Of a stretch of 64,000 bases of DNA, positions 23,113-35,809 are shown piece by piece (position 1 is the stretch's first letter; each line of letters begins with the position of its first letter). This stretch comes from Sipunculus nudus (Eukaryota > Annelida > Sipuncula > Golfingiida > Sipunculidae): NCBI GenBank assembly GCA_026874595.1, contig CM049309.1:28585033-28649032 (forward strand), in the 5' to 3' direction. The notes beneath the pieces were generated by a model. It was given only the letters and a program-made list of their open reading frames with translations, searched no databases and was not told the DNA's origin. Position numbers and translations under genes: made by a program.

Positions 23113-26100
23113 AAAAAGGTTGATGCAGGTGGTGCAACCAAAATATAATTCCTAAATTTCAGATATGACTCATCTGACCAACATTAGCATAAAATTTGGT
23201 GCTGATAGCTCCAGCCATTTCTGAGATTTTAATTTTAGTATGTTTTTTTTTGGACAGATGACTATAGAAGTAAAACTTCCTGTAACTGCCAGCCAAAAAT
23301 CACCCAACTTGAACCATTCAAACACACTTTTGATAGATGTTTCAGGAATCATTTCTGTGAAATATTGGACAATTTGATTGAACAGTTTCAGAGGAGAAGT
23401 TTTTAAAAGGTGTTTTAGCTTTTTCCCTAAAAAATCTAAGAAAATGCATTAAACAAGGGACCTATGGGTCACGGCGCTCAGCTGTTATATATGATAAAAA
23501 ATATGATTTAGAAATGATTAACAAATTGAGTACTATTGTCACACAGATTTTGACTTGGCCATATAACTTATAAGCAGAACATATAATATAAGAGTTTAAC
23601 TATTTATTAAAAAAAGTTACAAATACTGTCCCAAATATAATTTTTATTAAAAATAATAAGAGAACTGTATGATTTTTTTTAAATGAAATATAACTGAAAT
23701 GATTATTAAAATAATATTAAAGAATATATTCATGAATGCATTCATGAATACATTTAGAAAGTATTTGCACTGGTATTCATATACTTTCATTTTTACCTGA
23801 ATTCCCATTCTTTATGCAAGAAATTTTATAATGCAGTACATATTCATATTCGTATTTTAATACAATTGCAAAGTATTTGCACCATGTCTGGTATTTATAT
23901 AGTTTTCACCAAACAATGATGTTGAGAATCCAGAATATACAAAATTCACACATTTAAATAATGATCATAAGTACCTGGTTTTGTGGCTTTTATTTATATT
24001 AAAAAAAATAAATGTAATATATTCATTTTGGACTAATTTCACATCAATGTACACACTAGACACAGTAGGAATCTAGATTAATATTATCAACTACATCTTT
24101 GTCTGTCATTAATTTCCTTCATATGATCCCTAATGATTAGTAATGACTAATATGGTTTACTTTTTTATCATAAAAATTGAACTGAAAAATACTGCATGGT
24201 GTTATTTGGAATATGTGACATTCTATCCATTGATACAAGATTCTTATATCATCAGTAACTGCAAGTTAATTTCCTGTTATTATAAACTAACAAATTCCTT
24301 TTCTATTTTTCTTTATTTTGTTATTAAAAACCAATAAAAATTTATTAATTTATTGTTTATTGTTATTTTGTTGGTTAAAACTACTAGATGGGTTGGGTTG
24401 GACACCTGGATCAACTGTGGCTGGCCATAAGCTGCCTGGCTGCCCAAGTGAATGCCTCGCCTCAAGCATGCATAATTTGCTGAAATTTCAACAAGGTCAA
24501 CATACAGGTGACTCAAGAGGGGCTGGAGAGAGCCAAGGTCTGACATGGTCTCATAAAAACATTAATAAAAGCTACAATTTTTGGCCAATTTCTTTCAGCT
24601 TTCTAAACTAAAAAAGCTGAAATCCTTATGTGTGTATGATATGAAAATTATATCAATAGTGCTCACAGGAAACAAACGTGCCATGGTCAAAGTTCAGCAA
24701 AATTTAAGGTACTAATTTTATATTTATACTAATAACTTGTAAAATTTGAAAAATTCAGAACTAATTTTGGGTATTCAATGGAATCTTGATGAAATAATGT
24801 TACATCCCTGAAAAAAAATCTCTAGCTTCAGCAATCCTCTTGTTAAGGGAGTAAATATATTTCTTGATTTTTTTACAAAGTGCATTATGTTTGGGCCCAT
24901 AACTTAAAACAATTAGGCAATACTGACATAATTTCTGGCATGTGCATAGAGAATGTATAGAAAAATATGTATATATTATATATGATAAAAGTCAAGATCA
25001 GTGGTTTTGATATTAGGCAGTCTTGAAGTGTAACAATGCGTTTTAATGGAAAAATGAAGTTTTTCATTAATATCTCAAAGGTATTAAGTCCTAGTGACCA
25101 AATTCTTGGCATGGTAGGTGATTTTGGAGACATCTAATTGTTTGCCAAATTTTAGGAACTGAGAGCTGAAGTTGAGGAGCTGAGCTCTTGCAAACTGCAT
25201 AACACTAGCTTGATGTAAACAATATGTTACATGGTGCTTGAAAACTTGAATAAAATCTACAGTTTTTGATCAACTGGTTTCAAATTTTTGGTGTTAACAG
25301 ACAAAATGCTAACAAAAACATGCTGTGAAAATTAAATCCACAGTACTTACAGGAAAAAAAGTGCCATGGTCAAAGTTGGGCAAAATTTAAGGTACCAATT
25401 TTTTATTTTTTGTTAATATTTTAAAAAAATTAAAAGATTTTGATCTAATTTTTGGTATACAATTTATTTTGATTAATTAAAGTTATATTACTGAAAAAAA
25501 AGTCCATAGCTTTAACAAGCTTTGTGTTAAGTGATCAAATATCTTTCCTGATTTTTTACAAAATGCATTATGTTTGGGCCCATAACTTTTTTAAATTATA
25601 TAAAAAAAAGACCTAATTTCTGGCCTGGACATAGGAACTATATAAAGGAATATTTATGGTAAATATGAGGAAAAACGGATGAGTGGTTATGATATTAGGC
25701 AGTCCTGAAGTGTGAAATAGGTTTTTAATAAAAAATTGAGGTTTTTCCTTAATTTCTCAAAGGAACGAAGTCGCAAAGACCCAGTTTTCGGTTTGGTAGG
25801 AGATCTTGGGGACATCTAACATTATGCCGAATTTTGGAATCCTAGGTCTTACGGTTTCTAAACGTGCCACATCTACGGACGGACGGACGGACAGACAGAC
25901 GGACGACGGACAATGGACCACGACTATAGCTCAGATGACTTAAAATCAGCTGAGCTAATAATAGCCAAATAGCCAAAAAATAAGCAAAATCTGATAGAGT
26001 TTTTTAGATGACTAATGTTTTGCATAAAATTTGGTGATGCTAGCTCCTGCTGTTTTGAGATAGTATGGCCGGGTTAATGTACAGACAACGGACCACAGAA

Positions 26101-26240
26101 CACCATCGCATAAGTTCCTGGTTCGCTAAAAAGGTCGATGCGGGTGGCTAAACAAATACCTCAATTTCAAATATGACTCATGTGACCAACACTGGCATAA
26201 AATTTGGTGATAATAGCTCCAGCCGTTTCTGATATTGTAT
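23113..26240 (-). mobile_element. HB5: HB fragments interrupted by HC-L1
   Basis: 23,113-23,452 and 25,962-26,128 are the two sides of one HB element: '..aatctaagaaaatgca' then 'ataagcaaaatctgatagagttttttagatgact', ending 'caccatcgcataag..cctggttcgctaaaaa'. A second short HB piece (26,129-26,240) follows, entered by HA8. Confidence 0.7.
23453..25961 (-). mobile_element. HC-L1: long HC-type element (2.5 kb) inside HB5
   Basis: Starts ACAAGGGACCTATGGGTCAC then GGCGCTCAGCTG. Ends 'actatagctcagatgac' then AAATCAGCTGAGC (to 25,955) and TAATAA, after a gacggacggacagacagac tract. The interior holds two related ~680-bp segments with 'aagtgcattatgtttgggcccataact'. HC-L2 is a second copy in the same HB position. 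Confidence 0.75.
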
Positions 26241-26874
26241 TTGTATCCACCAAAACAGAGTTTTGCGGATACTATGTTTTCAGCTGGACGCTGATGCCGC
26301 CGTGTAGGTGTCCGGAGAACTGTAACCGCTGGGTGGAATTTTACGAAACCCGGGATTACGTTCCGGTCACATGTGAACCCTTATTTTGTTTTGACCTCTG
26401 ACCATACCTTTGCGCTCTGCGTCCGTCTGTGCGTCTGTTATGACACATTAACCCACATATCTGGGGAACAGTTTGACTGATCTGGAAAAAAATTTTGCCC
26501 AAATCTAGCCCTTGGATAGCTTTATAACATACATAAAAAATGCTGGCGCCACCTGCAACCATTTTTGCACAGTGTCCATCTGTTCATCTGGCTTGGGATA
26601 CAATCATTCATATCTCTGAATTGGTTGGACTTATCCACCTGAAATTTTGCATGAGTATACATCCTGGACAGCTTTATTGATTTTATGACAGGTGGCGCCA
26701 CCTACGTTTACGCTGCAGACATCCAAGCTCATATCTCGGGAATAGTTTGACTGATTAGGCCAAAATTTTGCACGTGTAAAGATATCACATAGCTCTTTAT
26801 CATACGCAAAACTGGTGGCACCACCTGCAACCATTTTTGCACAGTGTCCATCTGATTGCCTGCTGTGGGATAAA
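26241..26874 (+). mobile_element. HA8: reversed, truncated HA element
   Basis: Starts GTATCCACCAAAACAGAG with a hairpin to TTTTGCGGATAC and 'tatgttttcagctgg', then HA units in reverse with palindromes at 26,542, 26,690 and 26,815. The hairpin/CTAGT end is missing. Confidence 0.75.
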
Positions 26875-27622
26875 ATGTAACTCAGGCCAGTATGATGGAA
26901 GGCCAGACTGACGGACAATGGACCATGACTATAGCTCAATTGACTTATAGCTGAGCTAAAAATTTAAAAATTTATCAACAGTACTGAAAAATATGAAATT
27001 ATAAGATTCAAAGATTAGAAGGGTACGGGTGGAAGGAGAGAGAGTGAGAGAGATTGAGAGGGGAAGGGGGGCTGGAGCTCTTTGTGGTGGTTACTTTAGG
27101 CAGCTAGCTGCCAAAAATAGGTAACACAGAAAGCCCTAGGTGCCTGGCTGGTGACTATACCACCTAGACAGTAACCTTGCCTGATGTAACAATTATTTAT
27201 GTGACATGAACTTCAAAAGCTTGGATATAATCAAGCTGCAGATTATATAATTGGCAGATTGACTTACTGTCAGCTGAGCTAAAAACCCTCATAAAATTGT
27301 CAAAAATGAAGATAACTGTCTAAATTTACCCAGTGAAATGCTTTCACTATGTTCACCATGCAAGATATGGTGAGAATTCATACATGACAGCCTTTGCTGA
27401 AAAAGGGCGCCAACAATGGGTCAAAGTATCAAGGTGTCTGACATATGGTTCTGAAACTTGTAATATTGGGCCAATTTTCTTCAAAATTTGCATGTTGACA
27501 GTGACATATACCATAATGATGCATGCACCTTAATTTTTTTATCAGTTACAACCATGACTTCATAATAGCCCACAATGTTCCAAAGAATGGTATTTCTATC
27601 ACCAGTCTTCAAGTCAGCTGAG
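26875..27622 (-). repeat. Three successive HC-type terminal ends
   Basis: IR ends occur at about 26,952 (ATAGCTGAGCTAAAAA), 27,281 (GTCAGCTGAGCTAAAAA) and 27,618 (AGTCAGCTGAGCTAAC). Between them lie HC-L fragments, including the gag-rich stretch at 27,020-27,100 also seen at 8,580. The last end is about 65 nt from the NIPAL exon at 27,688. Confidence 0.65.
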
Positions 27623-27687
27623 CTAACTAGTGCCAAGTACTAGTATATGCTCAACTCATGAAGCATCTTTTTATTAAGACAACTCAC

Positions 27688-27784
27688 CTGTCACTGAGCA
27701 GATGAGTAACAGCACAAGGACATTTTCTTTTTTAAACTTGTACTTCAACACAAACAAAGCTATCAGGATACAAGCCTCCATAAC
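27688..27784 (-). CDS. NIPAL: NIPAL-like exon (second seen)
   Basis: Acceptor ttttag and donor CAG|GTGAGT flank 97 nt. The frame continues from the upstream exon (phase 0) and leaves one base (phase 1). It encodes VMEACILIALFVLKYKF, a transmembrane helix ending in a basic loop, then KKENVLVLLLICSVT, the start of the next helix. The alternation of helix, short basic loop and helix is that of NIPA/NIPAL proteins. An HC-type inverted repeat end lies only about 65 nt from the donor side of this exon. Confidence 0.85.
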
Positions 27785-28287
27785 CTAAAACAAGAATGGA
27801 CACTTCTGTAGACTCCAGCTCAAAACACAGAAAGATGGATCATTAGATGCTCATAATGTACTCAGTAAAGTCTACTGATGTATACATTCATCGGTAGACT
27901 TTATTAAGCACATTCGTATGAGCATGTGTTTATCTCTATTATAACTACACTAACTGCTGCTGTGTACAGCAAGCTTCTCTGGGTCCCACCATCTTGGTTA
28001 CAACATGAAAAATATTGTTTATAAAGGCTTAGAGATTTAAATGCAGTCTGAATATGCTGGCTAATTTTGCCATTATCTTTCATTTTCATAAACTCAGAAG
28101 AATAGCAAATAATAAAATTGATGAATAATGATTTTTTATTTAATGTGTTTCACAACAAGATTTATGATTTTTCATTTAAAAATTTCACTCTTTACAACAT
28201 TACTCTGTACTGTTAACATCAAAGTACTTCTGCAAAAAAACATCCATATATCTAAAAAAGTAATGATTAAATATAATAGTGTCTCAC

Positions 28288-28356
28288 CACAAAAACAATG
28301 AATGCTGTTTGCTGAAGGGCCTGGACCAGCTGATCTGAATTCAGAACCTGTTCATG
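28288..28356 (-). CDS. NIPAL: NIPAL-like exon (first seen)
   Basis: The reverse strand reads ctacag, then 69 nt, then GTGAGA: a clean acceptor and donor, phase 0 at both ends. The 23 residues start HEQVLNSDQLVQAL and end in the hydrophobic run TAFIVFV, the beginning of a membrane helix that continues in the next exon. In NIPAL proteins this is the loop after the conserved '..FAP' helix followed by the next transmembrane segment, and an exon starting with His-Glu at this place fits. The upstream exon, which should end near that Ala-Pro, was not found. Confidence 0.8.
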
Positions 28357-29690
28357 CTGTAGATAAAAAAAAGACAGGAGCATGTTCATAACAATTGTAT
28401 GAAAAGTTATCAATGGACCCATTGACCATGATGCTCAATAGTCAATGAGGGTACCATTATAAAGCCCTAGCATATGAACCCATGGATCACTGCACTCAGA
28501 TCAAGTTGACCTTGAAGGTAATATATCTTAAGTTTAAACAAATAGAGACATACTGGTGCAGAGCACCCCCGGTTTCGGGTTAAGGGCCACTGCTTGCAGC
28601 CACACTGAAATATGGGCGTCATGTGAGATCCTATAATAAATGATCGATAACAAAATATCCCACCGTCTTCACCTTTGACATTTTTAATTCCACAGCTTAA
28701 AAAAAAATAGTTTTTTTTCTATTACATTAAAAAAGAAAATCTTCTATTATCGCTCATCTTCATTTACATTCAAATGGCTGTTGTCAGGTCACTTCGTGAC
28801 TATGCCACATCGGATATTTCCAACTTATTTGTACTCCGGTTCTTAAACCTGATCATCCTGGACGGCGGTTGATTAGTTATCAAACATGCAAGGTAATCTA
28901 AATATTAAATTTGATATTTACTAATGATTGAGGAATAATAAAATAATCTGACCATAACATGTTATATGGAAGTCAATATAAGTTTATATCATATTTTATT
29001 GTATTTTATTTTAAAAAAATTATTAAAATGATTTTGTATGAGTGTACGTGTCTGGGGATCTGCGTGTCTCCTGAAGTAGTTATGAAAAGAGGACCGAGGG
29101 TCAAACCCAGGAAGACTTGCGCTTCGAACCTGTGACACTTAGCAACTTTAACACCTCGTACCGCCCCGACGAATTTTGCCCGGGAAACTTTACCTGTAGA
29201 CCATATCTTTGTCTAATATAAATTATAAGCAATGGAAAATATTTTTCTTTCTCTTCAAGTATTATTTACATTCATCTTCAGGAAAAAAAGTATTCCATTC
29301 ATGCAGGAGGGAATTCTCGAACGTAATATTAAAATTATAAAATCAAGACGTCTGCTAACAGCCACTATGTTCTTTCACATTCTAAATTCCCTTTAAAAAT
29401 AAAGTAAGCCTTTATAAAAATTTGGATTAAAAAAGATCTGTAATGTCAAACAAAATATTACATTTATCAATTTTTTTTTTTTAATAATTTAATGCTTATT
29501 AATGATGACTATATATTATTTGGAGACGTTTATTTATTTGAACTGCCATTTTTTTTATATTTCCCAAATGCAAATTAGCAAATGTTAATGAATTTCCAGC
29601 CTGGGCGTCTCCTCTTCTGGATCAGAGGTCCTTTTCTTCAGGTTTTCTTTTTAGTAATAGTCGATTAGTCACCACAGTTGTTACGTCACC
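28357..29690. other. Intron or upstream sequence, two decayed HC-like ends
   Basis: 28,400-28,440 and 28,478-28,510 resemble the HC hairpin start (atggacccattgaccatgatgctca; gaacccatggatcac). The block around 28,570-28,605 (tttcgggttaagggcc.ctgcttgcagccac) recurs reversed at 42,190-42,230. The rest is AT-rich without recognised features. Confidence 0.45.
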
Positions 29691-30460
29691 AATTTACAAT
29701 TTCTGGTCCCATATACGTAAACAATGCTTCTTGGAATCACGTATGCTATATCACCATGTAATGTACCCGTGGCCCTTACGCAGCCAGATAACGGGTACCT
29801 ACCGGCCACGGTCATACGCAGTCAGTATTGATGTACATATGCATAAAAATGGAAATGTATGTGAATGTTAGCAGGAAACTCCTATGCCACAATTTCTGGG
29901 CCCATACGTTCGATATAAATTGGTTCTTGGAATCGGCTGTGCTATACCACTATTGTACCACATGTACTTCGCTTCTAGGCAGTGCCTGTGCTGTATCACC
30001 ATGTAACGCACCAGTGGGTCATGCACCTCCAGTTTACGGGCATCTAACGGCCACGGTCACAGACTCAACCGGCAGGTTTTGATATATATCTAGGAATTAA
30101 AGTGTAATTGTATGTGAAGGTGAACAGCAACCTGATATGCCACCATTTCTGGGCCCATGCATGCGTATACTTTACTTCTTGGAATCGCCTGTGCTATATC
30201 ACCATGCAATGTACCCGTGGCTGTTACACAGCTAGTTTACAGGTACCTACCGGCCACGGTCACACGCAGTCAGTTTTGATATACATATATGTATAAAAAT
30301 GGAAATGTATGTGAATGTAAGCAGCAACATCCTATGCCAAGATTTCCGGGCCCATACGTATACTTTGCTTCTTGGAATAACCTGTGCTGTATTACCATGT
30401 CATGCACCTGTGGCCGTTACACAGCAAGTAAACGGGGACATGACGGCTTTAAACAAACTT
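29690..30460 (+). repeat. Tandem array of ~200-250-bp units
   Basis: 'cttcttggaat..cctgtgctatatcaccatg.aatg.acc' recurs at about 29,725, 29,925, 30,175 and 30,370. Each unit also has 'ccgtggccgttac', 'tacctaccggccacggtc', 'acgcagtcagttttgatatac' and 'atggaaatgtatgtgaatgt'. Reversed copies lie at 36,315-36,600. Confidence 0.8.
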
Positions 30461-31005
30461 GAATATAACTAAAGAATGGACTGAGCATAGTAAAAAAAAT
30501 AGTTGCACATAAAATATTCCATTCCTTAATAATTTAACTGGCTTATCACCATAGATTGTCCCGTACCTACACAAATAAAGCCCTAACTTTGTATAACAAC
30601 AAAATAGAAATCGGGATAATTAAAAGGCATTATTCTCTAAAGTTGAAGACGACTCTATAATTAGCCTGCATGTCATAGGGCTGCGACAGCTTTCGACAAA
30701 ATTGCGAATGCAAAAAAAAACAGTCATTGAACATTCGTGGCTGTTCTCAAATTCCTCGTGTGATTCGCTAATGTGTTGCTACCTTGTCGCAGAAATTTTG
30801 TACATGTTGAAAAAATTTGCAAAATAAAATTTCTCTCAAAAAGTCGCTAAGGTGTCGCTGTTGTCTCGTATCCGTCTCGAATATGTCTCGGACTATTCTC
30901 AAGTTATTTTCCAGCGAGTCAGGAAGTGCGAGAACTGTGAGACAATATATAATATGTGAGGGGTTTGCAACCTATGCAACTACATTGGGAAAAATATTGG
31001 AGATA
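30461..31005. other. Plain DNA left of HC5
   Basis: No repeat recognised. The style (gcgattcgc-rich) matches 34,450-34,720, so both are probably parts of one older sequence opened by HC5. Confidence 0.4.
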
Positions 31006-31188
31006 ACAAGTGACCCATGGGTCATGACGCTCAGCTGACTGGGAAGAGATTCTCAAAAGGAAATTTTATCACCAGAATGGTAGTATATACCCATTCAACT
31101 GAAGCATCAAACAGATTAACCAACAGGCCAAGATTTAGTCTGTATTTATATATCTCAAAAATAGAGAAAAATGTGTAAACTTTTAAAA

Positions 31189-32356
31189 ACTAGAATACGG
31201 GTAACCGACAAGTGACTACATGTATCTGCCAAAATCGGATAGTGAGGCATGGATTGAGTGGCAAGGGGAAATAGAGTGAGGTATGTTGCATATTAGCATG
31301 GATGTCTGCAGCCTAAATGTGTATGTAGGTTGTGCCACCTACCACAAATCCAGAAATCTGTCCAAGTTGTATACACCTGCAAAATTTTAGGCAGAAAAGT
31401 CAAACCACTACATGTATATGAGCGATTTTTGCCCATGGCAGACAAACAGACAAACACTGTGCAAAAATCTTTGCAGGTAACCCCTCCAGTTTTGTGTATG
31501 ATAAAGACCTATGTGAGATCTAAACACATGCACAATTTTGGCCCAATCGGTCAAATGGTTCCTGAGATATGAGCTTGGATGTGTCCAGCGTTAACTAGAA
31601 TGTAGGTGGCGCCACCTGTCATAAAATCAAGAAAGCTGTCCACGATGTATAAACCTGCAAAATTTTAGGCAGTTATGTCGAACCACTACAGAGAAATGAG
31701 TAATTTTAGGCCACGGCAGACTAACAGACAGACGCTGTGCAAACATTGTTACAGGTGGCGCCACCATTTTTTGTGTATGTTACAGAGCTATCAAAGGGCT
31801 ACATTTGTATAAATTTTATTTCCTGATCATACGGTTCCCGAGATATAAGCTTGGATGTCATCAGCGTGAACGTGAACGTAGGTGGCGCCACCTGTCATAA
31901 AATCAAGAAAGCTATCCTGGATGTATACACATGACGAATTTCAGGTGAATTAGTCAATTCACTGCAGAGATATGAGTGATTTTAACCCAAGGCAGATGAA
32001 CAGATGGACACTGTGCAAACATGGTTACAGGTGGTGCCACCATTTTTTGTGTATGTTATAAAGCAATCCAAGGTCTACATTTGTATCAATTTTATTTCCT
32101 GATCGGTCAAACGGTTCCGGAGATATGAGGGTTTATGAGTGGAAACAGACCCACAAATGGAAACTGGATAGAGAGGAAAGGTCAGAGGTCAATGCAAATT
32201 GGTTAGGCACCAGTTCACATGTGACCCGATAATAGGTGTAAGTTTGGGAAAAATCGGTCCATTAGTCTCCGAGGAGCTCTCTGGAAACGAACGCCGCCAC
32301 GGCGGAGGAACTCGGTCAGAAACATAGTATCCGCAAAACTTTGTTTTGGCGGATAC
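31189..32356 (-). mobile_element. HA3: complete HA-family element inside HC5
   Basis: Starts ACTAGAATACGGGTAACC and ends TTTTGGCGGATAC. Flanks are 'gtaaacttttaaaa' and 'aaaatacaggtggc'. Other HC units read 'aaaatcgaaaaatacaggtggc' without a break, so the insertion is between two A residues (T-T on the reverse). Palindromes are at about 31,605, 31,755, 31,878 and 32,028. Confidence 0.85.
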
Positions 32357-32363
32357 AAAAATA

Positions 32364-34390
32364 CAGGTGGCTCCACCAGTCTGCAGAAACTAATAAAAAC
32401 ACTTAATGGTCAATATCCATGCAAAAAATCATGGTGATCTCTGCATTAGTTGTTCAGATACTTCAGTTTTTGTATCAAATTGTCCATTATTCTGAGGGAT
32501 ACTTCAGAGTCCTATAGCTTGAAGGATATGGGTAACAGAGAACTAATTTCAAGTTTCCACAGGCACCTTTCATGGGCCTCCTTGCATGACAAGAATGAAG
32601 ATTCTAGGTCCAGTTGTTGCGATTTGTACCCTGTTGACAGATAACCACATCTTTAAAGGTATCAAAAAAAAGAAAAAAATTCGTAAAAATTTGAAAAAAA
32701 AATAGAGGTGGCACACCCAGTCTGCAGAAACTGATGGAACAGCTCATGATCAATATGTATGCCGAAAATCATGACCATCAGTGTTGTAGTTATTGAAATA
32801 CTGCAGTTTTTGTATCAAATTTTCCATTATTCATGGGGGGGGGGGGGGGTATTTTGGACCCATACAGCTTAAAGAATATGGGTAACAGAGACCTAATTTC
32901 AAGTTTCCATGGAGACTTTTCATGGGTCTCCCTGTGTGTCAAGAATGAAGATTCTTGGTCCAGTTTTTATGATTTGTGCCCTGTTAACAGATGTTCATAT
33001 CTTTAAAGGTCTCAAAAATACAGAAAAATTTCGTAAAAAAAACGAACAAATACAGGTGGTGCCACCAGTCTGCAGAAACTTATGAAACACTCCATGATCA
33101 ATATCCATGCAAACAATTATGGTTATCTCTGCATTAGTTGTTCAAATACTTTAGCTTTTGTATCAAATTTTCCATTATTCTGAGCTTTACTTTGGAGTGC
33201 CATAGCTCAAAGGATATGGGTAACAGAGACCAAATTTCAGGTTTCCATGGAGACTTATCATGGGTCTCCCTGTGTGTCAAGAACGAAGATTTTAGGTCCA
33301 GTCGTTACGATTTGTACCCTGTTGACAGATAACTACATCCTTAAAAGTCTAAAAATGGAGAAAACAATTCGTGAACATTGAAAAATACAGGTGGCGCCAC
33401 CAGTCTGCACAAACTGATGAAACATCTCATGATCAATATGTATGTCGAAAATCATGACCATCAGTGATGTAGTTAATGAGATATTGAAGTTTTTGTATGA
33501 AATTTTTGACTATTCTGGGGGGTAATTTTGGGCGCCATAGCTCGAAGGATATGGGTAACAGAGACCTAATTTCTGGTTTCCATGGAGACTTTTCATAGGT
33601 CTCTCAGTGTGTCGAAAATGAAGATTCTAGGTCCAGTCATTACGATTTGTGCCACGCTAACAGATGACAGCATCCTCAAAGGTCTCAAAAATAGAGGAAA
33701 AAATCGTAAAAAATCAAACAGTACAGGTGGCGCCACCAGTCTGCAGGAACTGATTGAACATCTCATGATCAATATGTATGCCAAAAATGAAGACCATCAG
33801 TGATGTAGTTATTGAGATATTGAAGTTTTTGTATGAAATTTTTTACTATTCTGGGGGGTACTTTGGGGCCCGATAGCTCAAAGGATATGGGTAACAGAGA
33901 CCTAATTTCTGGTTTCCAAGGAGATTTTTCATGGACCTCTCAGTGTGTCAAGAATTAAGATTCTAAGTCCAGTCTTTATGATTTGTGCCTTGTTAACAGA
34001 TGTTCACATTTTTAAAGGTCTCAAAAATAGAGAAAAAAATTCGTAAAAAATCGAAAAATACAGGTGGCGCCACCAGTCTGCAGGAAGTGATGTAACATCT
34101 CATGATCAATATGTATGCTAAAAATCATGACCATCAGTCAAGTAGTTAATGAGATATTGAAGTTTTTGTATGAAATTTTTGACTTTTCTGGGGGGTACTT
34201 TGGGGCCACATAGCTCGAAGGATATGGGTAACAGAGACCTAATTTCTGGTTTCCAAGGAGATTTTTTATGGACCTCTCAGAATCCTAAGTTACAAGGTTC
34301 TAGGTCCAGCGGTTACGATTTGTGCCTGGTTAACGGACGGACAGACGGACAGACGGACAGACAGACAGACAGACAGACGGACAGACGGAC
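32364..34390 (-). repeat. HC5 tandem array, six ~340-bp units
   Basis: Units begin at 'caggtggcgccaccagtctgc' near 32,364, 32,704, 33,053, 33,388, 33,724 and 34,061. Each continues with 'catgatcaatatgtatg', 'gatattgaagtttttgtat', 'aaggatatgggtaacagagacc' and 'ttctaggtccag'. A G-homopolymer interrupts the second unit at about 32,836-32,849. Confidence 0.9.
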
Positions 34391-34447
34391 GACGGACAAA
34401 GAGTGATCGCTATAGCTCAGATGACTTTCAGTCAGCTGAGCTAAAAA

Positions 34448-35809
34448 TTAGAATCGGATATTCTGGGGGCGAATTGTGGTGCGAATACTTAACAAATGTT
34501 GTTAGAATGTCTTGTGAACATCGCACGACATTCGATTGACGGGTATACGAATTAACTCCAGCCAAATTTTGGGCCAAACACTATAGTGCGATGTTCGCAA
34601 ATGTGTCCTAAGTACAATTCAGTGCGATTGCAAGACAAATTGTTGCTAATTCGCGTATTTTCTCGCAATTGTTGTGTCTCCAACTAGTCGCAAGCTGTGG
34701 CAGTCCAGTGAGATACAACCTTTATATGAAAGACCACATTAAGAATTCTACAATAGATATACAATTAAAATTTGTATGGTGAAAAAGACAACATAATTCA
34801 ATATAATGCCAACATGTTTGGTTTTCAGACTGACTGATGACTGATCAGTAATAACATTTTAAATACAGAATGCTCATATATGGCCAGAATGTAAAAACCT
34901 AATGTTAAAACGTAAATTTACCAGTGACTAGTATGCGTAGTGGGAAAAATCGCTGACAGCGGCATGAAGATATATGGACAACGTCTTTTTACGGAGAACT
35001 GTTACGCATGAATAAAACAGCCCAATTAAAAACTCTTCAGAAAGTAATTTTTGCAGACAACTGAAATTGAATATGCACCTATGAACACCACCACCATAAA
35101 AGCTTAATTTGACATGGTGAAGGATATGCGTAGTGCTCAAAACATCCACGGTCTACGCATACGGATAAATGGAAACAACCGATACTAATTTACAGAGCGG
35201 TTTTTGGGATCTATGTGCACCGGTGCAAAACCATCATAAAGTGCATGTATGTGTGTGTGGGTGTGTGTTGGGGGGGGGGGGGGGGGGTTCCAAAGAAACA
35301 CATATATAGGCCTATTTAACGCAGCATGCCCCCCGTATATGGATGCGAGTGAGGCAAAATCGCGCATAAAGACATAAATACTATCCATTGGTGCTGGATG
35401 CCATTTTGAAGAGATGAAAGACCTAAAACCGAACTGAAAAACATATTAATTAATAAGCAAATACTTATCTGTGTTCGCATCCGTACAAATTGACACGTAT
35501 AGCTTAACACTACTTTTCTACTAACTACTAACATCCTCACTGGGGCAAACGAATTAAATTACGCTGACGATTTGGACTGACGATTAAGATTACATCAAAT
35601 TTGAGAAATAGGTATTTTCATATATATATGGGCAAATTATGCGAGACATATTAAACACATCTACTACGCACTGTGAATAATCTTTTTACATAACTAGAGG
35701 ATTACTGAAGTCAAAACCACATTTGATCAGTAAGAGTATTAATGTTTAATTTTATATACAGCTATATACAAAACATTTAACAGTACCGGTATCACATTTT
35801 CAATAAATG
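34448..35809. other. Plain DNA with a GT tract and G-homopolymer
   Basis: (TG)n at about 35,247-35,268 and a G run at about 35,271-35,287. Two short related stretches (agtatgcgtagtg; ggtctacgcatac) face each other at 34,930 and 35,150. No gene recognised. Confidence 0.45.

Larger units (their letters stand above)
7453..28356 (-). other. NIPAL: Partial NIPA-like (NIPAL2/3-type) magnesium transporter gene, four internal exons
   Basis: Four minus-strand exons join in one frame: 28,356-28,288 (69 nt), 27,784-27,688 (97 nt), 14,558-14,423 (136 nt) and 7,541-7,453 (89 nt). The intron phases match at every junction (0, 1, 2), and every border is AG/GT. Introns are 503, 13,129 and 6,881 nt. The joined product gives about 130 residues of the second half of a multi-pass membrane protein. 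The pattern SFTVISAKAVSGLLQL followed by YLNQAM and a PTNF segment is characteristic of NIPA/NIPAL transporters, which carry Mg2+ and related cations across plasma or endosomal membranes. The spacing fits NIPAL2/3 better than NIPA1/2, from memory of the family. The N-terminal half and C-terminus are not seen: upstream exons would lie at higher coordinates or outside, downstream ones probably left of the window. The large introns are filled with HINE-like elements. Confidence 0.85.
31006..34447 (-). mobile_element. HC5: HC-family element with six ~340-bp units, carrying HA3
   Basis: Starts ACAAG, hairpin TGACCCATGGGTCA, then TGAC and IR GCTCAGCTGACT. Ends AGTCAGCTGAGC (34,431-34,442) then TAAAAAT, after a tract of gacg/gacagac repeats. 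This is the best-preserved HC element. Confidence 0.88.

Noticed and set aside
29090-29200. tRNA-like or SINE-like promoter box (CAGGTTCGAAGC on the reverse strand)
   Set aside because: The A box is poor, no cloverleaf can be drawn, and no A-rich or repeat tail follows.
32364-34390. Regularly spaced repeats that could suggest a CRISPR array
   Set aside because: Units are about 340 bp and wholly repeated, with no short repeat and unique spacer alternation; the genome is eukaryotic.
35185-35388. Minus-strand frame with FAPVHIDP that resembles the start of the missing NIPAL exon
   Set aside because: It has no donor after the motif, includes a low-complexity Pro/His run from the G and TG tracts, and lacks the expected helix upstream.
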